A DNA stretch of 38,478 bases from the NCBI GenBank assembly GCA_045647905.1, contig JAZRMZ010000147.1, forward strand, positions 1 to 38,478. The letters run 5' to 3'. The stretch comes from SIG440 sp045647905. Its GTDB lineage: Bacteria > Bacillota > Clostridia > Monoglobales > Monoglobaceae. Under the pieces are notes generated by a model. It saw only the letters and a program-made list of their open reading frames with translations. It was not told the DNA's origin and did no database searches. Position numbers and translations under genes: made by a program. Below, piece by piece: positions 14,122 through 22,186 of this stretch (positions within the stretch are counted from its first letter, which is position 1; every line of letters starts with the position of its first letter).

Positions 14122-14320
14122 AAAAAAAGTTGCTGATTTTTGATTAGCAACTCCGGAAAAGAACACATAGCCATGTTCTGAAACTTCTGCATCCGTCCTT
14201 TTGCCTGAGAGATTCAACCGAAAAATTCGGTCTTGCACCTTCGGCACTCACTTGGGTGAGATTCTCCGGAGTTCCCTCCGCTTTCGGTTCTTGCGTTCCG
14301 CAAGCATCATAGGGAGCTAT
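14122..14320 (-). promoter_or_regulatory. Glycine riboswitch (single aptamer) with terminator
   Basis: The minus strand carries the glycine aptamer core: GGAGAATCTC, then GCCGAAGGTGCAAG, then ATCTCTCAGGCAAAAGGAC. A 5' helix closed by CTCCCT...AGGGA (about 14275-14318), containing CTTGCG/CGCAAG, resembles the ghost aptamer of type-2 singlets. The terminator stem is AGTTGCT (14146-14152) / AGCAACT (14128-14134) plus a run of U. TCCGGAGTT (14149-14157), which includes part of a terminator arm, can instead pair with AACTCCGGA (14265-14273) at the aptamer's 5' edge. That edge is also needed for P1, so glycine binding should free the terminator and turn the gene off. This switching logic is inference. 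Confidence 0.92.
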
Positions 14321-14338
14321 TTAATTTTTATGTGCTTC

Positions 14339-14367
14339 ATTATAACACAACGGGTTGTTAAAATCAA
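14339..14367 (-). promoter_or_regulatory. Promoter of the glycine riboswitch-symporter unit
   Basis: Minus strand TTGATT (14362-14367) and TATAAT (14339-14344), 17-bp spacer, about 20 bp before the riboswitch. Confidence 0.75.
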
Positions 14368-14423
14368 GACAAAGTTTTGAATTGTGACAAAAATCTATTA
14401 TTTTCTACAAAAGAAAAGACTTT

Positions 14424-15476
14424 TTATTGTCTTTCTTTGTAGGTTACATAGAGGTTCACGAAGATAAGTGTGACAATGGGGGTAAGTATAACACCGATTA
14501 TTCCAAAGTATTTAAGCCCGATATAGATGCTGATAAGGGTCAGAATGGGATGGATTCCGATGTGGCGGCTGAGGATTTTCGGTTCAATAAGCTGGCGTAC
14601 AAGAAAAACAAGCCCTTGAATTATCAAAAGTGCCGAGAAGGAATACATATCCCCGTAAACAAAGGAAATCAGCGCCCATGGGATAAGGATTGCCGCAGTA
14701 CCCAGCAAGGGCAGGGCATCAACAAGGCCGCATATAATTCCCCAGAGGAGAGTGTTGTTCTTTCCGATTATCCAGAGGCTCACAGTAACCAATAGGGAGG
14801 TAATCAGCATCAGATGAAGCTGTGCCTTCAGGTAAGAAGAAAAGGCGTTGCCTGTTATACTCTTTATTTGTGAGAAAAAATCGGTAATCCGTTTGGGAAA
14901 GAGTTCGTGTGCAAAATTTATTACAAGAGGATAGTCCTTTATGAAAAAGAATGTTCCGAGAATCAGCATAATGAGAAAAACTGTAATACCGGGAAGTGCC
15001 ATGGCAAAATGGGTTGCCGTATTCAGTGCGGCGTTGGTGGCTTTTTCCGAAATTTCGGCGGCATAGGTTTCAAATTTCAGAATGAGGTTGTCAATCAGTC
15101 CGGCAGATTCGGGCGAAAGATTAACCTTCATACCATTGCAACGGTCAAGAAATGAATTGACGTGAAAACGGAATGAGCTTATGGCGTCGGGCAGAGCGGT
15201 AATCAGATTTCTTGCCTGTGCCGCAAGGCGGGAGATTATGAGGAGAATCAGACCGATTGCAACGGCAACAATGGCTGTTACGATAATTGCCGAGCTGATT
15301 CCACGGCTGATTCGGAGGCGTTTTTCAAGAAAACGAACCAGCCTTTGACAGATTACGGCAATGAGAAAGGCGGCAACAAAGGGTGCAAAGGCTTTGAGAA
15401 GAAAAGGAAACAGGAACAGCCCTCCGGCTATTCCTGCTATAATAAGTATCCTTTTTAAAATTTGTTCCGCTGTCAT
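14424..15476 (-). CDS. ytvI: YtvI/AI-2E family sporulation membrane protein
   Basis: A 350-residue polytopic protein of the AI-2E/PerM (UPF0118) family; the closest named type I recognise is the sporulation protein YtvI. There is an N-terminal pair of membrane segments (FLFPFLLKAFAPFVAAFLIA), a central amphipathic region and a C-terminal block with GLVDALPLLGTAAILIPWAL, VRQLIEPKILSRHIGIHPIL and GLKYFGIIGVILTPIV. Its transport role, if any, is unknown. The ATG at 15476 is preferred because AGGAAAGG lies 10 bases upstream; GTG 15485 would touch that site. It follows apgM by 42 bp and is probably cotranscribed. A weak hairpin with A/T-rich tail overlaps the stop. Confidence 0.8.
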   Translation of the reverse strand: MTAEQILKRILIIAGIAGGLFLFPFLLKAFAPFVAAFLIAVICQRLVRFLEKRLRISRGISSAIIVTAIVAVAIGLILLIISRLAAQARNLITALPDAISSFRFHVNSFLDRCNGMKVNLSPESAGLIDNLILKFETYAAEISEKATNAALNTATHFAMALPGITVFLIMLILGTFFFIKDYPLVINFAHELFPKRITDFFSQIKSITGNAFSSYLKAQLHLMLITSLLVTVSLWIIGKNNTLLWGIICGLVDALPLLGTAAILIPWALISFVYGDMYSFSALLIIQGLVFLVRQLIEPKILSRHIGIHPILTLISIYIGLKYFGIIGVILTPIVTLIFVNLYVTYKERQ

Positions 15477-15518
15477 TCCAAACACGCCTTTCCTGCGGCG
15501 TTTGTGAAATGCAGAGGG

Positions 15519-16718
15519 CTATTTTGTGAGTCTTTCAATGAGAGTGTAGCCGTGTTCAACCACGATTCCCGTTTTGAGAGCCTCTGCTTCGGTGTAAGAA
15601 ACAACACCCGATTCCGCACTTTTGCCGCTTTTATATATTATATACGGCACAGGGTCGGAAGTATGCGTTCTGATTGCCAGAGGTGTGGGATGGTCGGGCA
15701 TAAGAAGAATTGCAAATTCTTCGCCGTCATCTTCAAGGGCTTTCAGAATGGGTGCGACGATTTTTTCGTCAATCAGCTCGATTGCTTTCACCTTGTTGTC
15801 AATTTCGTGTCTGTGACCTGCTTCGTCAGGTGCTTCAAGGTGAACATACAAAAAGTCTGAGCCGTCGCGCAGCGCTTTTATTGCTGCTTCCGCTTTGCCG
15901 TCAAAGTTAGTATGCACATTTCCTGTTGCTCCTATAACATCCACATTTTCAAGACCTGCACAAACACCGATTCCCTTAATCAAATCAACTGCCGAAACAA
16001 CTGTTCCCTGAAGACCGAATTTTTCCTTATATGTATCGAGGGCGGGCTTTGTTCCGTTGCCCCAAATCCAGATTGAGTTTGCAGGATTGAGACCCCTTTT
16101 GATTCTGTCAAGGTTCACGGGGTGATTCTTGAGAATTTCGTGACTCTTTTTCATAAGGTTGAGAATTGTTTCGTCCTGTGGGAGGTAGTCCTTCACGCAT
16201 CTGCCCGAAATGTCGTGGGGAGGGGTGAGGGAGAAGTTGTTTTCCTTGTTGTGCCATACAAGAAGATGACGGTAGCTGATTCCGCTGAAGAATTCGTATT
16301 CCTCGGTGCGGAGTGCTTCGTTAACCGCCGCAATAAGTTGTGATGATTCTTCTGTTGTGATTTCGTCCGAGCTGTAATCCACCATGGTTTTGTCTTCGTA
16401 GTTTTCTTCGTCCGAGAGAGTAACCACATTTGTTCTGAAGGTGGTGTCGGTGAGCTCAAGATGAACCCCCATGCTCATGGCTTCCAGGGGTGAACGACCT
16501 GTGTAGTATTTCTGAGGGTCATAGCCAAAAACCGCAAGGTTTGCAACGTCACTTCCGGGAGGAAGGTTTGCAGGCACGGTTGTTACCATACCAACCTCGC
16601 CCAAGGATGCCAACTTGTCGATATTGGGCTTTTTTGCAACTTCAAGGGGTGTTTTGCCTCCAAGCTCTGCCACGGGAGTATCTGCCGCACCGTCGCAGAG
16701 GATTACTATATATTTCAT
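15519..16718 (-). CDS. apgM: Cofactor-independent phosphoglycerate mutase (ApgM type)
   Basis: A 399-residue alkaline-phosphatase-superfamily enzyme of the archaeal-type ApgM family, which interconverts 3- and 2-phosphoglycerate in glycolysis. Visible elements are the N-terminal metal site YIVILCDGAAD, the catalytic-serine region PPGSDVANLAVFGYDP, YYTGRSPLEAMSMGV, YVHLEAPDEAGHRHEID and the C-terminal metal site LLMPDHPTPLAIRTHTSDPV. It differs from the longer GpmI form of Bacillus. It has its own promoter and is probably transcribed together with ytvI. Confidence 0.93.
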   Translation of the reverse strand: MKYIVILCDGAADTPVAELGGKTPLEVAKKPNIDKLASLGEVGMVTTVPANLPPGSDVANLAVFGYDPQKYYTGRSPLEAMSMGVHLELTDTTFRTNVVTLSDEENYEDKTMVDYSSDEITTEESSQLIAAVNEALRTEEYEFFSGISYRHLLVWHNKENNFSLTPPHDISGRCVKDYLPQDETILNLMKKSHEILKNHPVNLDRIKRGLNPANSIWIWGNGTKPALDTYKEKFGLQGTVVSAVDLIKGIGVCAGLENVDVIGATGNVHTNFDGKAEAAIKALRDGSDFLYVHLEAPDEAGHRHEIDNKVKAIELIDEKIVAPILKALEDDGEEFAILLMPDHPTPLAIRTHTSDPVPYIIYKSGKSAESGVVSYTEAEALKTGIVVEHGYTLIERLTK

Positions 16719-16753
16719 GTTATGTCACGCCTTTCATGTTAATTAATGTATAT

Positions 16754-16782
16754 ATTATATAAGTAAGGAAAGGATTTGTCAA
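16754..16782 (-). promoter_or_regulatory. Promoter of apgM-ytvI
   Basis: Minus strand TTGACA (16777-16782) and TATAAT (16754-16759), 17-bp spacer; both boxes perfect. Confidence 0.85.
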
Positions 16783-16935
16783 GACATTACACGTTGTATA
16801 TTGTATATGAAAAAGAACGGTTTTTGAGGTGTTCCTTCCTTATTATATTATATATGCAAACTCAATATATAAAAAATACACAAAAGAGGTCGGGAAAGGT
16901 TGTGAAAAAATTATCAAAATTTTTATAAAAAACAC

Positions 16936-16965
16936 TTGACTTTTATTGCGAAAGTGTAGTATAAT
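16936..16965 (+). promoter_or_regulatory. Promoter of the S10 ribosomal operon
   Basis: TTGACT (16936-16941) and TATAAT (16960-16965), 18-bp spacer. It is the only clear promoter read upstream of rpsJ; transcription should begin near 16972. The stretch 16783-16935 between the divergent promoters is AT-rich and shows nothing else I can name. Confidence 0.78.
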
Positions 16966-16970
16966 ATCAG

Positions 16971-17264
16971 AGCGTGACAAAGACATACGATGATTCCGGA
17001 GGTAGCGACGGCTGATTTATCAGGCGATCGGAAATTTCGGAGGAGATTGTCCGGTTTTCAAAACAGGGCGGAAGGTCACACTTTCAATTGAATACAGCAA
17101 GATTTACGGGCTCAGTATGCTGATGGGCTCGGATTGCGTTGTGTTTATGCCCCGAAACCGCATCTTTGTGAAAGCAAATTAGAGGTTCGGGTTTTATTAT
17201 TTAGCTGTGCGAAACGCCCGGCACAGCGGAAAAATCAAAAGTAATTTTTGAAGGAGGGTACAGC
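16971..17264 (+). promoter_or_regulatory. Structured S10-operon leader with attenuator-like hairpin
   Basis: A leader of about 290 nt precedes rpsJ. The expected 5' end AGCGTGAC (16971-16978) can pair with GTCACACT (17075-17082), closing a domain that holds ATTCCG/CGGAAAT and the CTGAT-TT-ATCAG hairpin (17012-17023). Further on, CCCGAAACC (17151-17159) pairs with GGTTCGGG (17184-17191), followed by TTTTATTATTT (17192-17202), the look of an intrinsic terminator. A last stem, GCTGTGC/GCACAGC (17204-17227), lies before the ribosome-binding site. Ribosomal operons are commonly autoregulated through leader RNA; which protein binds here is unknown. Two short overlapping reading frames also cross this region. 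Confidence 0.55.
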
Positions 17265-17573
17265 ATGGCAGCTGAGAAGATCAGAATCAGACTCAAGGCT
17301 TATGATCACAATCTTATCGACCAGAGTGCCGAGAAAATTGTTGAGACAGCCAAGAGAACAGGAGCTAAGGTTTCAGGACCTATCCCGCTCCCCACAAAGA
17401 AGGAAGTCGTTACAATCCTCAGAGCGGTTCACAAGTACAAGGACAGCCGTGAGCAGTTCGAACTCAGAACTCACAAGAGATTGATCGACGTTTTGGCTCC
17501 CAACGCCAAGACAATTGACGCACTTAAGCACCTTGATTTGCCGGCAGGTGTTGACATCGAACTCAAAATATAG
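17265..17573 (+). CDS. rpsJ: 30S ribosomal protein S10
   Basis: A complete 102-residue S10 (EKIRIRLKAYDHNLIDQSAE, PTKKEVVTILRAVHKYKDSR, ELRTHKRLIDVLAP). S10 sits in the head of the small subunit and also acts as NusE in transcription antitermination. ATG is preceded by AAGGAGGG with a 6-base spacer. It is the first gene of the S10 operon, placed after the structured leader; a 110-bp gap separates it from rplC, unusually long for this operon. Confidence 0.98.
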   Translation: MAAEKIRIRLKAYDHNLIDQSAEKIVETAKRTGAKVSGPIPLPTKKEVVTILRAVHKYKDSREQFELRTHKRLIDVLAPNAKTIDALKHLDLPAGVDIELKI

Positions 17574-17683
17574 TTGAGTTGTTCCGGTAAGAAAAATTTG
17601 GTCATGTTGGCGGAATTCGTCAACCAATAACCCGCATGTATGTTTGAAATCAAACCGATGCGTGTGAATAGGAGGAAAAAATT

Positions 17684-18319
17684 ATGAAAAAAGCAATCTT
17701 AGGCAAAAAGCTTGGTATGACTCAGATTTTTGCAGAAGACGGTGCACTGATTCCTGTTACAGTAATTGAAGCAGGTCCCTGTGCAGTTGTTCAGAAGAAG
17801 ACAGCTGAAGTTGACGGTTATGTTGCAGTTCAGGTTGGCTTCGAGGACAAGAAAGAAAAGAATGTTAATAAGCCCATGAAGGGCCATTTCGCAAAGGCAG
17901 GCGTTGCTCCCAAGAGATACCTCAGAGAGTTCAAGCTCGACAATGCTGCTGAAATGAATGTTGGCGACGAAATCAAAGTTGACATTTTTGAAGCAGGCGA
18001 AGTTCTTGATGTTACAGGTACAAGCAAGGGTCACGGATATGCAGGCACCATCAAGAGATGGGGAACACACAGAGGTCCCATGACTCACGGTAGCCACTAT
18101 CACAGAGGTCCCGGTTCATTGGGCGCTTGTTCATCACCTTCACGTGTTTACAAGGGTAAGAGACTTCCCGGTCACTACGGTGTTGACACAGTTACAATTC
18201 AGAACCTCAGCCTTGTGAAGATAGATACAGAACGCAACCTTCTTTTGGTTAAGGGCTCAGTTCCCGGCCCCAAGGGTGGATTGCTGGTAGTTAAAAACGC
18301 AGTTAAGGCTAATGCCTAA
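17684..18319 (+). CDS. rplC: 50S ribosomal protein L3
   Basis: A 211-residue L3 of normal bacterial length. It starts MKKAILGKKLGMTQIFAEDG and keeps the peptidyl-transferase-facing loop and methylation-site region (THGSHYHRGPGSLGACSSPS, RLPGHYGVDTVTIQNL). L3 is an early assembly protein that binds 23S rRNA near the catalytic centre. AGGAGG lies about 8 bases before the ATG. rplD follows after 24 bp, so the two are in one transcript. Confidence 0.98.
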   Translation: MKKAILGKKLGMTQIFAEDGALIPVTVIEAGPCAVVQKKTAEVDGYVAVQVGFEDKKEKNVNKPMKGHFAKAGVAPKRYLREFKLDNAAEMNVGDEIKVDIFEAGEVLDVTGTSKGHGYAGTIKRWGTHRGPMTHGSHYHRGPGSLGACSSPSRVYKGKRLPGHYGVDTVTIQNLSLVKIDTERNLLLVKGSVPGPKGGLLVVKNAVKANA

Positions 18320-18343
18320 ACCTAAGAGAGGAGGATTTAAGAT

Positions 18344-18967
18344 ATGCCTACAGTAGCTTTATATAACACAACCGGCGCAAAGGTTGGTGATATAGAATTG
18401 AATGACAGCGTGTTTGGCGTTGAAGTCAGACCCGATGTTATGCATGAAGTAGTTGTGAACTACTTAGCAAATCAGAGACAGGGCACACAGAGCACAAAGA
18501 CTCGTACAGAAGTCAGCGGCGGTGGAATCAAGCCCTGGAGACAGAAAGGCACAGGTCGTGCAAGACAGGGTAGTATCCGTGCTCCACAGTGGGTTGGCGG
18601 CGGCGTAGCTCTTGGTCCCAAGCCCAGAGACTACAGATACTCAGTTAACAAGAAGGTTAGAAGACTTGCTCTCAAGTCAGCTCTCTCTTCAAAGGTTGTT
18701 GACAATGATATTATTGTTCTTGATGACCTCAAGCTTGATGCAATCAAGACAAAGACAATCGCTGAGATTCTCAAGAACCTCGGTGTAACAGAAAAGGCTC
18801 TCATCGTTCTTCCTGAAAACGACAAGAACATCGTTTGCTCAGCAAGAAACATCAAGGGTGTTGACACAACTTTCGTTGGTGCTATCAACACATATGAGGT
18901 GCTTGGTCACACAAAATGCATCATTGTTAAAGATGCAGTTGCAAAACTCGAGGAGGTGTACGCATAA
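18344..18967 (+). CDS. rplD: 50S ribosomal protein L4
   Basis: A 207-residue L4 with the exit-tunnel loop sequence RTEVSGGGIKPWRQKGTGRA and RQGSIRAPQWVGGGVALGPK, and the globular C-terminal part (VLDDLKLDAIKTKTI, VVKDAVAKLEEVYA ending). In gamma-proteobacteria L4 represses the S10 operon through the leader RNA; whether it does so here is open, but the leader upstream is structured. Its stop TAA shares its last base with the rplW ATG, so translation of the two is coupled. Confidence 0.98.
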   Translation: MPTVALYNTTGAKVGDIELNDSVFGVEVRPDVMHEVVVNYLANQRQGTQSTKTRTEVSGGGIKPWRQKGTGRARQGSIRAPQWVGGGVALGPKPRDYRYSVNKKVRRLALKSALSSKVVDNDIIVLDDLKLDAIKTKTIAEILKNLGVTEKALIVLPENDKNIVCSARNIKGVDTTFVGAINTYEVLGHTKCIIVKDAVAKLEEVYA

Positions 18968-19257
18968 TGAAAATGACATCTCATGATATTCTTAAAAGAC
19001 CTATCATAACAGAACAGAGTATGGAAGGCGTTGCAGAAAAGAAGTACACTTTTGAAGTTGACAAAAATGCTAACAAAATCCAGATCAAGAAAGCTGTTGA
19101 AGAAATATTCAAGGTTACAGTTGACAAGGTTACAACAATCAACTATATCGGAAAACCCAAGAGAATGGGCGTTCATGCAGGCAAGAGAGCTGACTGGAAG
19201 AAAGCAATCGTTAAGCTCACTGCTGACAGCAAGACAATTGAACTTTTTGAAAACTAA
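18967..19257 (+). CDS. rplW: 50S ribosomal protein L23
   Basis: A 96-residue L23 (SHDILKRPIITEQSMEGVAE, KYTFEVDKNANKIQIKKAVE, VTTINYIGKPKRMG). L23 lines the tunnel exit and docks trigger factor and SRP. Start ATG overlaps the rplD stop by one base, with GAGGAGGTG inside the end of rplD serving as ribosome-binding site. rplB follows after 36 bp. Confidence 0.98.
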   Translation: MKMTSHDILKRPIITEQSMEGVAEKKYTFEVDKNANKIQIKKAVEEIFKVTVDKVTTINYIGKPKRMGVHAGKRADWKKAIVKLTADSKTIELFEN

Positions 19258-19293
19258 TAACCTCGAAAAATCGTAGATTAAGGAGATGTAAAA

Positions 19294-20127
19294 ATGGGAA
19301 TTAGAAAATATAATCCTACAACACCTTCGCTGCGTCAGATGACTGTTTCTACATTTGAAGAAATCGACAAGAAGGAACCCGAAAGATCACTTCTTCGTCC
19401 CCTTCACAGCAAAGCAGGTCGTAACTCATACGGCAGAATAACAGTTAGACACCGCGGCGGCGGCACAAAGAGAAAATACAGAGTAATTGATTTCAAGAGA
19501 AACAAGGACAATATGCCCGCAACAGTTCTTGCAATCGAATACGATCCTAACCGTAGCGCAAACATTGCACTTCTTCAGTACGAAGACGGAGTTAAGACAT
19601 ACATCATCGCTCCTGTTTCATTGAAGAAAGGTGACGTTGTTGTTTCCGGTAAGGGTGCGGATATCAAACCCGGTAACACACTTGTTATCGCTGACATCCC
19701 TGTTGGTACACTTATTTATAACATTGAACTTTACCCCGGCAAGGGCGGACAGTTGGTTCGCAGCGCAGGCGTTTTTGCACAGCTTATGGCTAAGGAAAAC
19801 GGCTATGCACAGGTTAGACTTCCTTCCGGTGAAGTTAGACTCGTTCGTCTTGACTGTCGTGCAACTATCGGTCAGGTTGGTAACACAGATTACGAAAACA
19901 TCAACCTTGGTAAAGCCGGCAGAAAGCGTCACATGGGCTTCAGACCCACAGTTCGTGGTGTTGTTATGAACCCGAATGACCATCCTCACGGTGGTGGTGA
20001 AGGTAAGTCACCTATCGGTAGACCCTCACCTGTTACTCCTTGGGGTAAGCCCGCTCTCGGTTACAAGACCAGAGACAAGAAGAACAAGACTGACAAGTTT
20101 ATCGTAAAGCGTCGTAACGCGAAATAA
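19294..20127 (+). CDS. rplB: 50S ribosomal protein L2
   Basis: A 277-residue L2 starting MGIRKYNPTTPSLRQMTVST. It carries the conserved GRITVRHRGGGTKRKYRVID block, the OB/SH3 core and the C-terminal NPNDHPHGGGEGKSPIGR segment holding the histidine long discussed for peptidyl transfer. It binds 23S rRNA at the subunit interface. AAGGAGATG precedes the start by 6 bases. rpsS follows after 18 bp. Confidence 0.98.
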   Translation: MGIRKYNPTTPSLRQMTVSTFEEIDKKEPERSLLRPLHSKAGRNSYGRITVRHRGGGTKRKYRVIDFKRNKDNMPATVLAIEYDPNRSANIALLQYEDGVKTYIIAPVSLKKGDVVVSGKGADIKPGNTLVIADIPVGTLIYNIELYPGKGGQLVRSAGVFAQLMAKENGYAQVRLPSGEVRLVRLDCRATIGQVGNTDYENINLGKAGRKRHMGFRPTVRGVVMNPNDHPHGGGEGKSPIGRPSPVTPWGKPALGYKTRDKKNKTDKFIVKRRNAK

Positions 20128-20145
20128 TTTTAAGGAGGTCACGTC

Positions 20146-20418
20146 ATGGGTCGTAGTATTAAAAAAGGACCTTTCGTCGAAGCGAAGTTGCTTGCAAAGA
20201 TTGAAGCAATGAACGAAAAGAACGAAAAAGTCGTTGTTAAAACATGGTCAAGAGCATCTACTATTTTCCCTGAGATGGTTGGTCACACAATTGCAGTTTA
20301 TGACGGAAGAAAGCATGTTCCGGTTTATGTAACAGAGGACATGGTTGGTCATAAGCTTGGAGAATTTGCTCCAACCAGAACTTATAAAGGTCATGCAGGT
20401 GCTAAAACTTCCAAGTAA
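20146..20418 (+). CDS. rpsS: 30S ribosomal protein S19
   Basis: A 90-residue S19 (MGRSIKKGPFVEAKLLAKIE, KTWSRASTIFPEMVGHTIAV, KLGEFAPTRTYKGHAG). It lies in the head of the 30S subunit beside S13 and contacts the A-site finger. TAAGGAGGT is the ribosome-binding site. A 59-bp gap precedes rplV. Confidence 0.98.
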   Translation: MGRSIKKGPFVEAKLLAKIEAMNEKNEKVVVKTWSRASTIFPEMVGHTIAVYDGRKHVPVYVTEDMVGHKLGEFAPTRTYKGHAGAKTSK

Positions 20419-20477
20419 TCTTTTATTTGATAGAAGTTTTCTGTGATATTAATCAATAGGAAAGGAGCTGCAGAGCA

Positions 20478-20813
20478 ATGGAAGCAGTTGCAAAGGTTAC
20501 TCACGTACGCATCGCTCCCAGAAAGGTGCGTATAGTTATAGACTTAATCAGAAATAAGCCCGTCGGTGTTGCACTCGGTATTCTCAAGAACACCCCCAAG
20601 GCTGCAAGTCCGGTTGTTGAAAAGTTACTCATGTCAGCAATGGCTAATGCTGAAAACAACCACAATATGAATGTTGAAAATCTTTATATTTCAGAAGTTT
20701 TTGCTGATCAGGGCCCCACACTCAAGAGAGTTCAGGCAAGAGCACAGGGACGTGCATTCAGAATCAACAAAAAGACAAGTCACATTACTTTGAAATTAAA
20801 GGAAAAGGAATAA
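20478..20813 (+). CDS. rplV: 50S ribosomal protein L22
   Basis: A 111-residue L22 starting MEAVAKVTHVRIAPRKVRIV. The long beta hairpin that reaches into the exit tunnel is visible (VFADQGPTLKRVQARAQGRA followed by FRINKKTSHITLKL). Changes in this hairpin can give macrolide resistance in other bacteria; none can be judged here. AGGAAAGGAG lies upstream. rpsC follows after 24 bp. Confidence 0.98.
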   Translation: MEAVAKVTHVRIAPRKVRIVIDLIRNKPVGVALGILKNTPKAASPVVEKLLMSAMANAENNHNMNVENLYISEVFADQGPTLKRVQARAQGRAFRINKKTSHITLKLKEKE

Positions 20814-20837
20814 TCTTGAAAAAGGAGGTAATTTAGC

Positions 20838-21527
20838 ATGGGTCAGAAGGTTAATCCCCACGGTATCCGAGTTGGTATTATCAAAGACTGGGATTCACGT
20901 TGGTATGCTGACAAAAAGAGCTACGGCGATAATCTTGTAGAAGATTACAACCTCAGAGTTTTCCTCAAGAAAAAGCTCTATCTCGCCGGAGTTGATAAAA
21001 TCGAAATCGAAAAATTCGCTAATAAGATTCGTCTTTCTATCCACGCTGCAAAGCCCGGTATTGTTATCGGTAAAGGCGGTAGTGAAATTGACAAGCTTAA
21101 GAAGGATGTTGAAACACTCACAGGTAAGGCTGTTATCCTCAACGTAATTGAGGTAAAGACTCCCGACCTCTGTGCACAGTTGGTTGCTGAAAACATCGCT
21201 TCACAGCTCGAAAGACGTATCTCTTTCAGAAAGGCTATGAAGCAGTGCATGGCAAGAACAATGAAGCTTGGTGCAAAGGGTATCAAGGCAGCAGTTTCGG
21301 GTCGTGTTGGCGGTGCAGAAATCGCTCGTACAGAGCAGTATCATGAAGGTACAATCCCGCTGCAGACACTCCGTGCTGACATTGATTACGGTTTTGCTGA
21401 AGCTGACACCACTTACGGTAAGCTCGGTGTAAAGGTTTGGATTTACAAGGGCGAAGTTCTTGCTGAAAGCAAAAATGTTAAGGAAACAAAAGCTCCTGCC
21501 AAGAAAGCGGAAGGAGGAAGAAAATAA
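20838..21527 (+). CDS. rpsC: 30S ribosomal protein S3
   Basis: A 229-residue S3 with the type II KH domain (GIVIGKGGSEIDKLKKDVET) in the N-terminal half and the C-terminal domain VSGRVGGAEIARTEQYHEGT, TIPLQTLRADIDYGFAEADT. It lines the mRNA entry site. The tail is Ala/Lys-rich (KAPAKKAEGGRK). The stop TAA overlaps the rplP ATG by one base, and GGAAGGAGG at the end of rpsC serves the next gene. Confidence 0.98.
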   Translation: MGQKVNPHGIRVGIIKDWDSRWYADKKSYGDNLVEDYNLRVFLKKKLYLAGVDKIEIEKFANKIRLSIHAAKPGIVIGKGGSEIDKLKKDVETLTGKAVILNVIEVKTPDLCAQLVAENIASQLERRISFRKAMKQCMARTMKLGAKGIKAAVSGRVGGAEIARTEQYHEGTIPLQTLRADIDYGFAEADTTYGKLGVKVWIYKGEVLAESKNVKETKAPAKKAEGGRK

Positions 21528-21958
21528 TGTTATCACCAAAAAGAGTTAAATACAGAAGAGTTATGCGTGGTAGAATGAAGGGTAAGGCTTCTCGCGGTAA
21601 CAAGGTTTGCTACGGCGATTTTGGTCTTCAGGCTCAGTCACCTGCTTGGATTACAAGCAACCAGATTGAAGCAGCCCGTATTGCTATGACACGTTATACA
21701 AAGAGAGGCGGTCAGGTTTGGATTAAAATTTTCCCCGACAAGCCCGTAACAGAGAAGCCTGCTGAAACTCGTATGGGTAGCGGTAAGGGTTCACCGGAAT
21801 ACTGGGTAGCAGTTGTTAAGCCCGGCAGAATATTATTTGAAATCGGCGGTGTTAGTGAAGAAGTGGCAAGAGAAGCTATGCGTCTTGCTATGCACAAGCT
21901 TCCTCTCAAATGTAAGTTTGTGAGAAAAGCCGATCAGGAAATGGAAGGTGAAATGTAA
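21527..21958 (+). CDS. rplP: 50S ribosomal protein L16
   Basis: A 143-residue L16 (MLSPKRVKYRRVMRGRMKGK, GDFGLQAQSPAWITSNQIEA, RMGSGKGSPEYWVAVVKPGR). It sits near the A-site tRNA elbow and is a late assembly protein. Start and stop both overlap neighbours by one base (TAATG with rpsC and with rpmC), a tightly coupled trio. Confidence 0.98.
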   Translation: MLSPKRVKYRRVMRGRMKGKASRGNKVCYGDFGLQAQSPAWITSNQIEAARIAMTRYTKRGGQVWIKIFPDKPVTEKPAETRMGSGKGSPEYWVAVVKPGRILFEIGGVSEEVAREAMRLAMHKLPLKCKFVRKADQEMEGEM

Positions 21959-22167
21959 TGAAAATAAATGAGATCAGAGACCTTTCAGCACAGGAAATTA
22001 ACGATAAGATTCAGGACCTCAAGGAAGAACTTTTCAATCTTCGTTTTCAGAATGCAATGAACCAGTTGGACAATCCCATGAGAATCGTTGCAGTTAAGAA
22101 GGATATTGCAAAGCTTAAGACGGTTCTGAAGGAACAAGAGCTTGGCCTTAATGCCAATGTAAACTAA
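21958..22167 (+). CDS. rpmC: 50S ribosomal protein L29
   Basis: A 69-residue helical-hairpin protein (MKINEIRDLSAQEINDKIQD, LKEELFNLRFQNAMNQLDNP, MRIVAVKKDIAKLKTVL). L29 is at the tunnel exit next to L23. The ATG overlaps the rplP stop by one base; GAAGGTGAAATG is a moderate site inside rplP. rpsQ follows after 19 bp. Confidence 0.97.
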   Translation: MKINEIRDLSAQEINDKIQDLKEELFNLRFQNAMNQLDNPMRIVAVKKDIAKLKTVLKEQELGLNANVN

Positions 22168-22186
22168 TTAGGAGGTGTAAGGTCTG

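Noticed and set aside
14095..14247. Open frame extending the AGCS symporter upstream by about 51 residues
   Set aside because: It lies inside the glycine riboswitch and its terminator; a good ribosome-binding site and the family start are at 14094.
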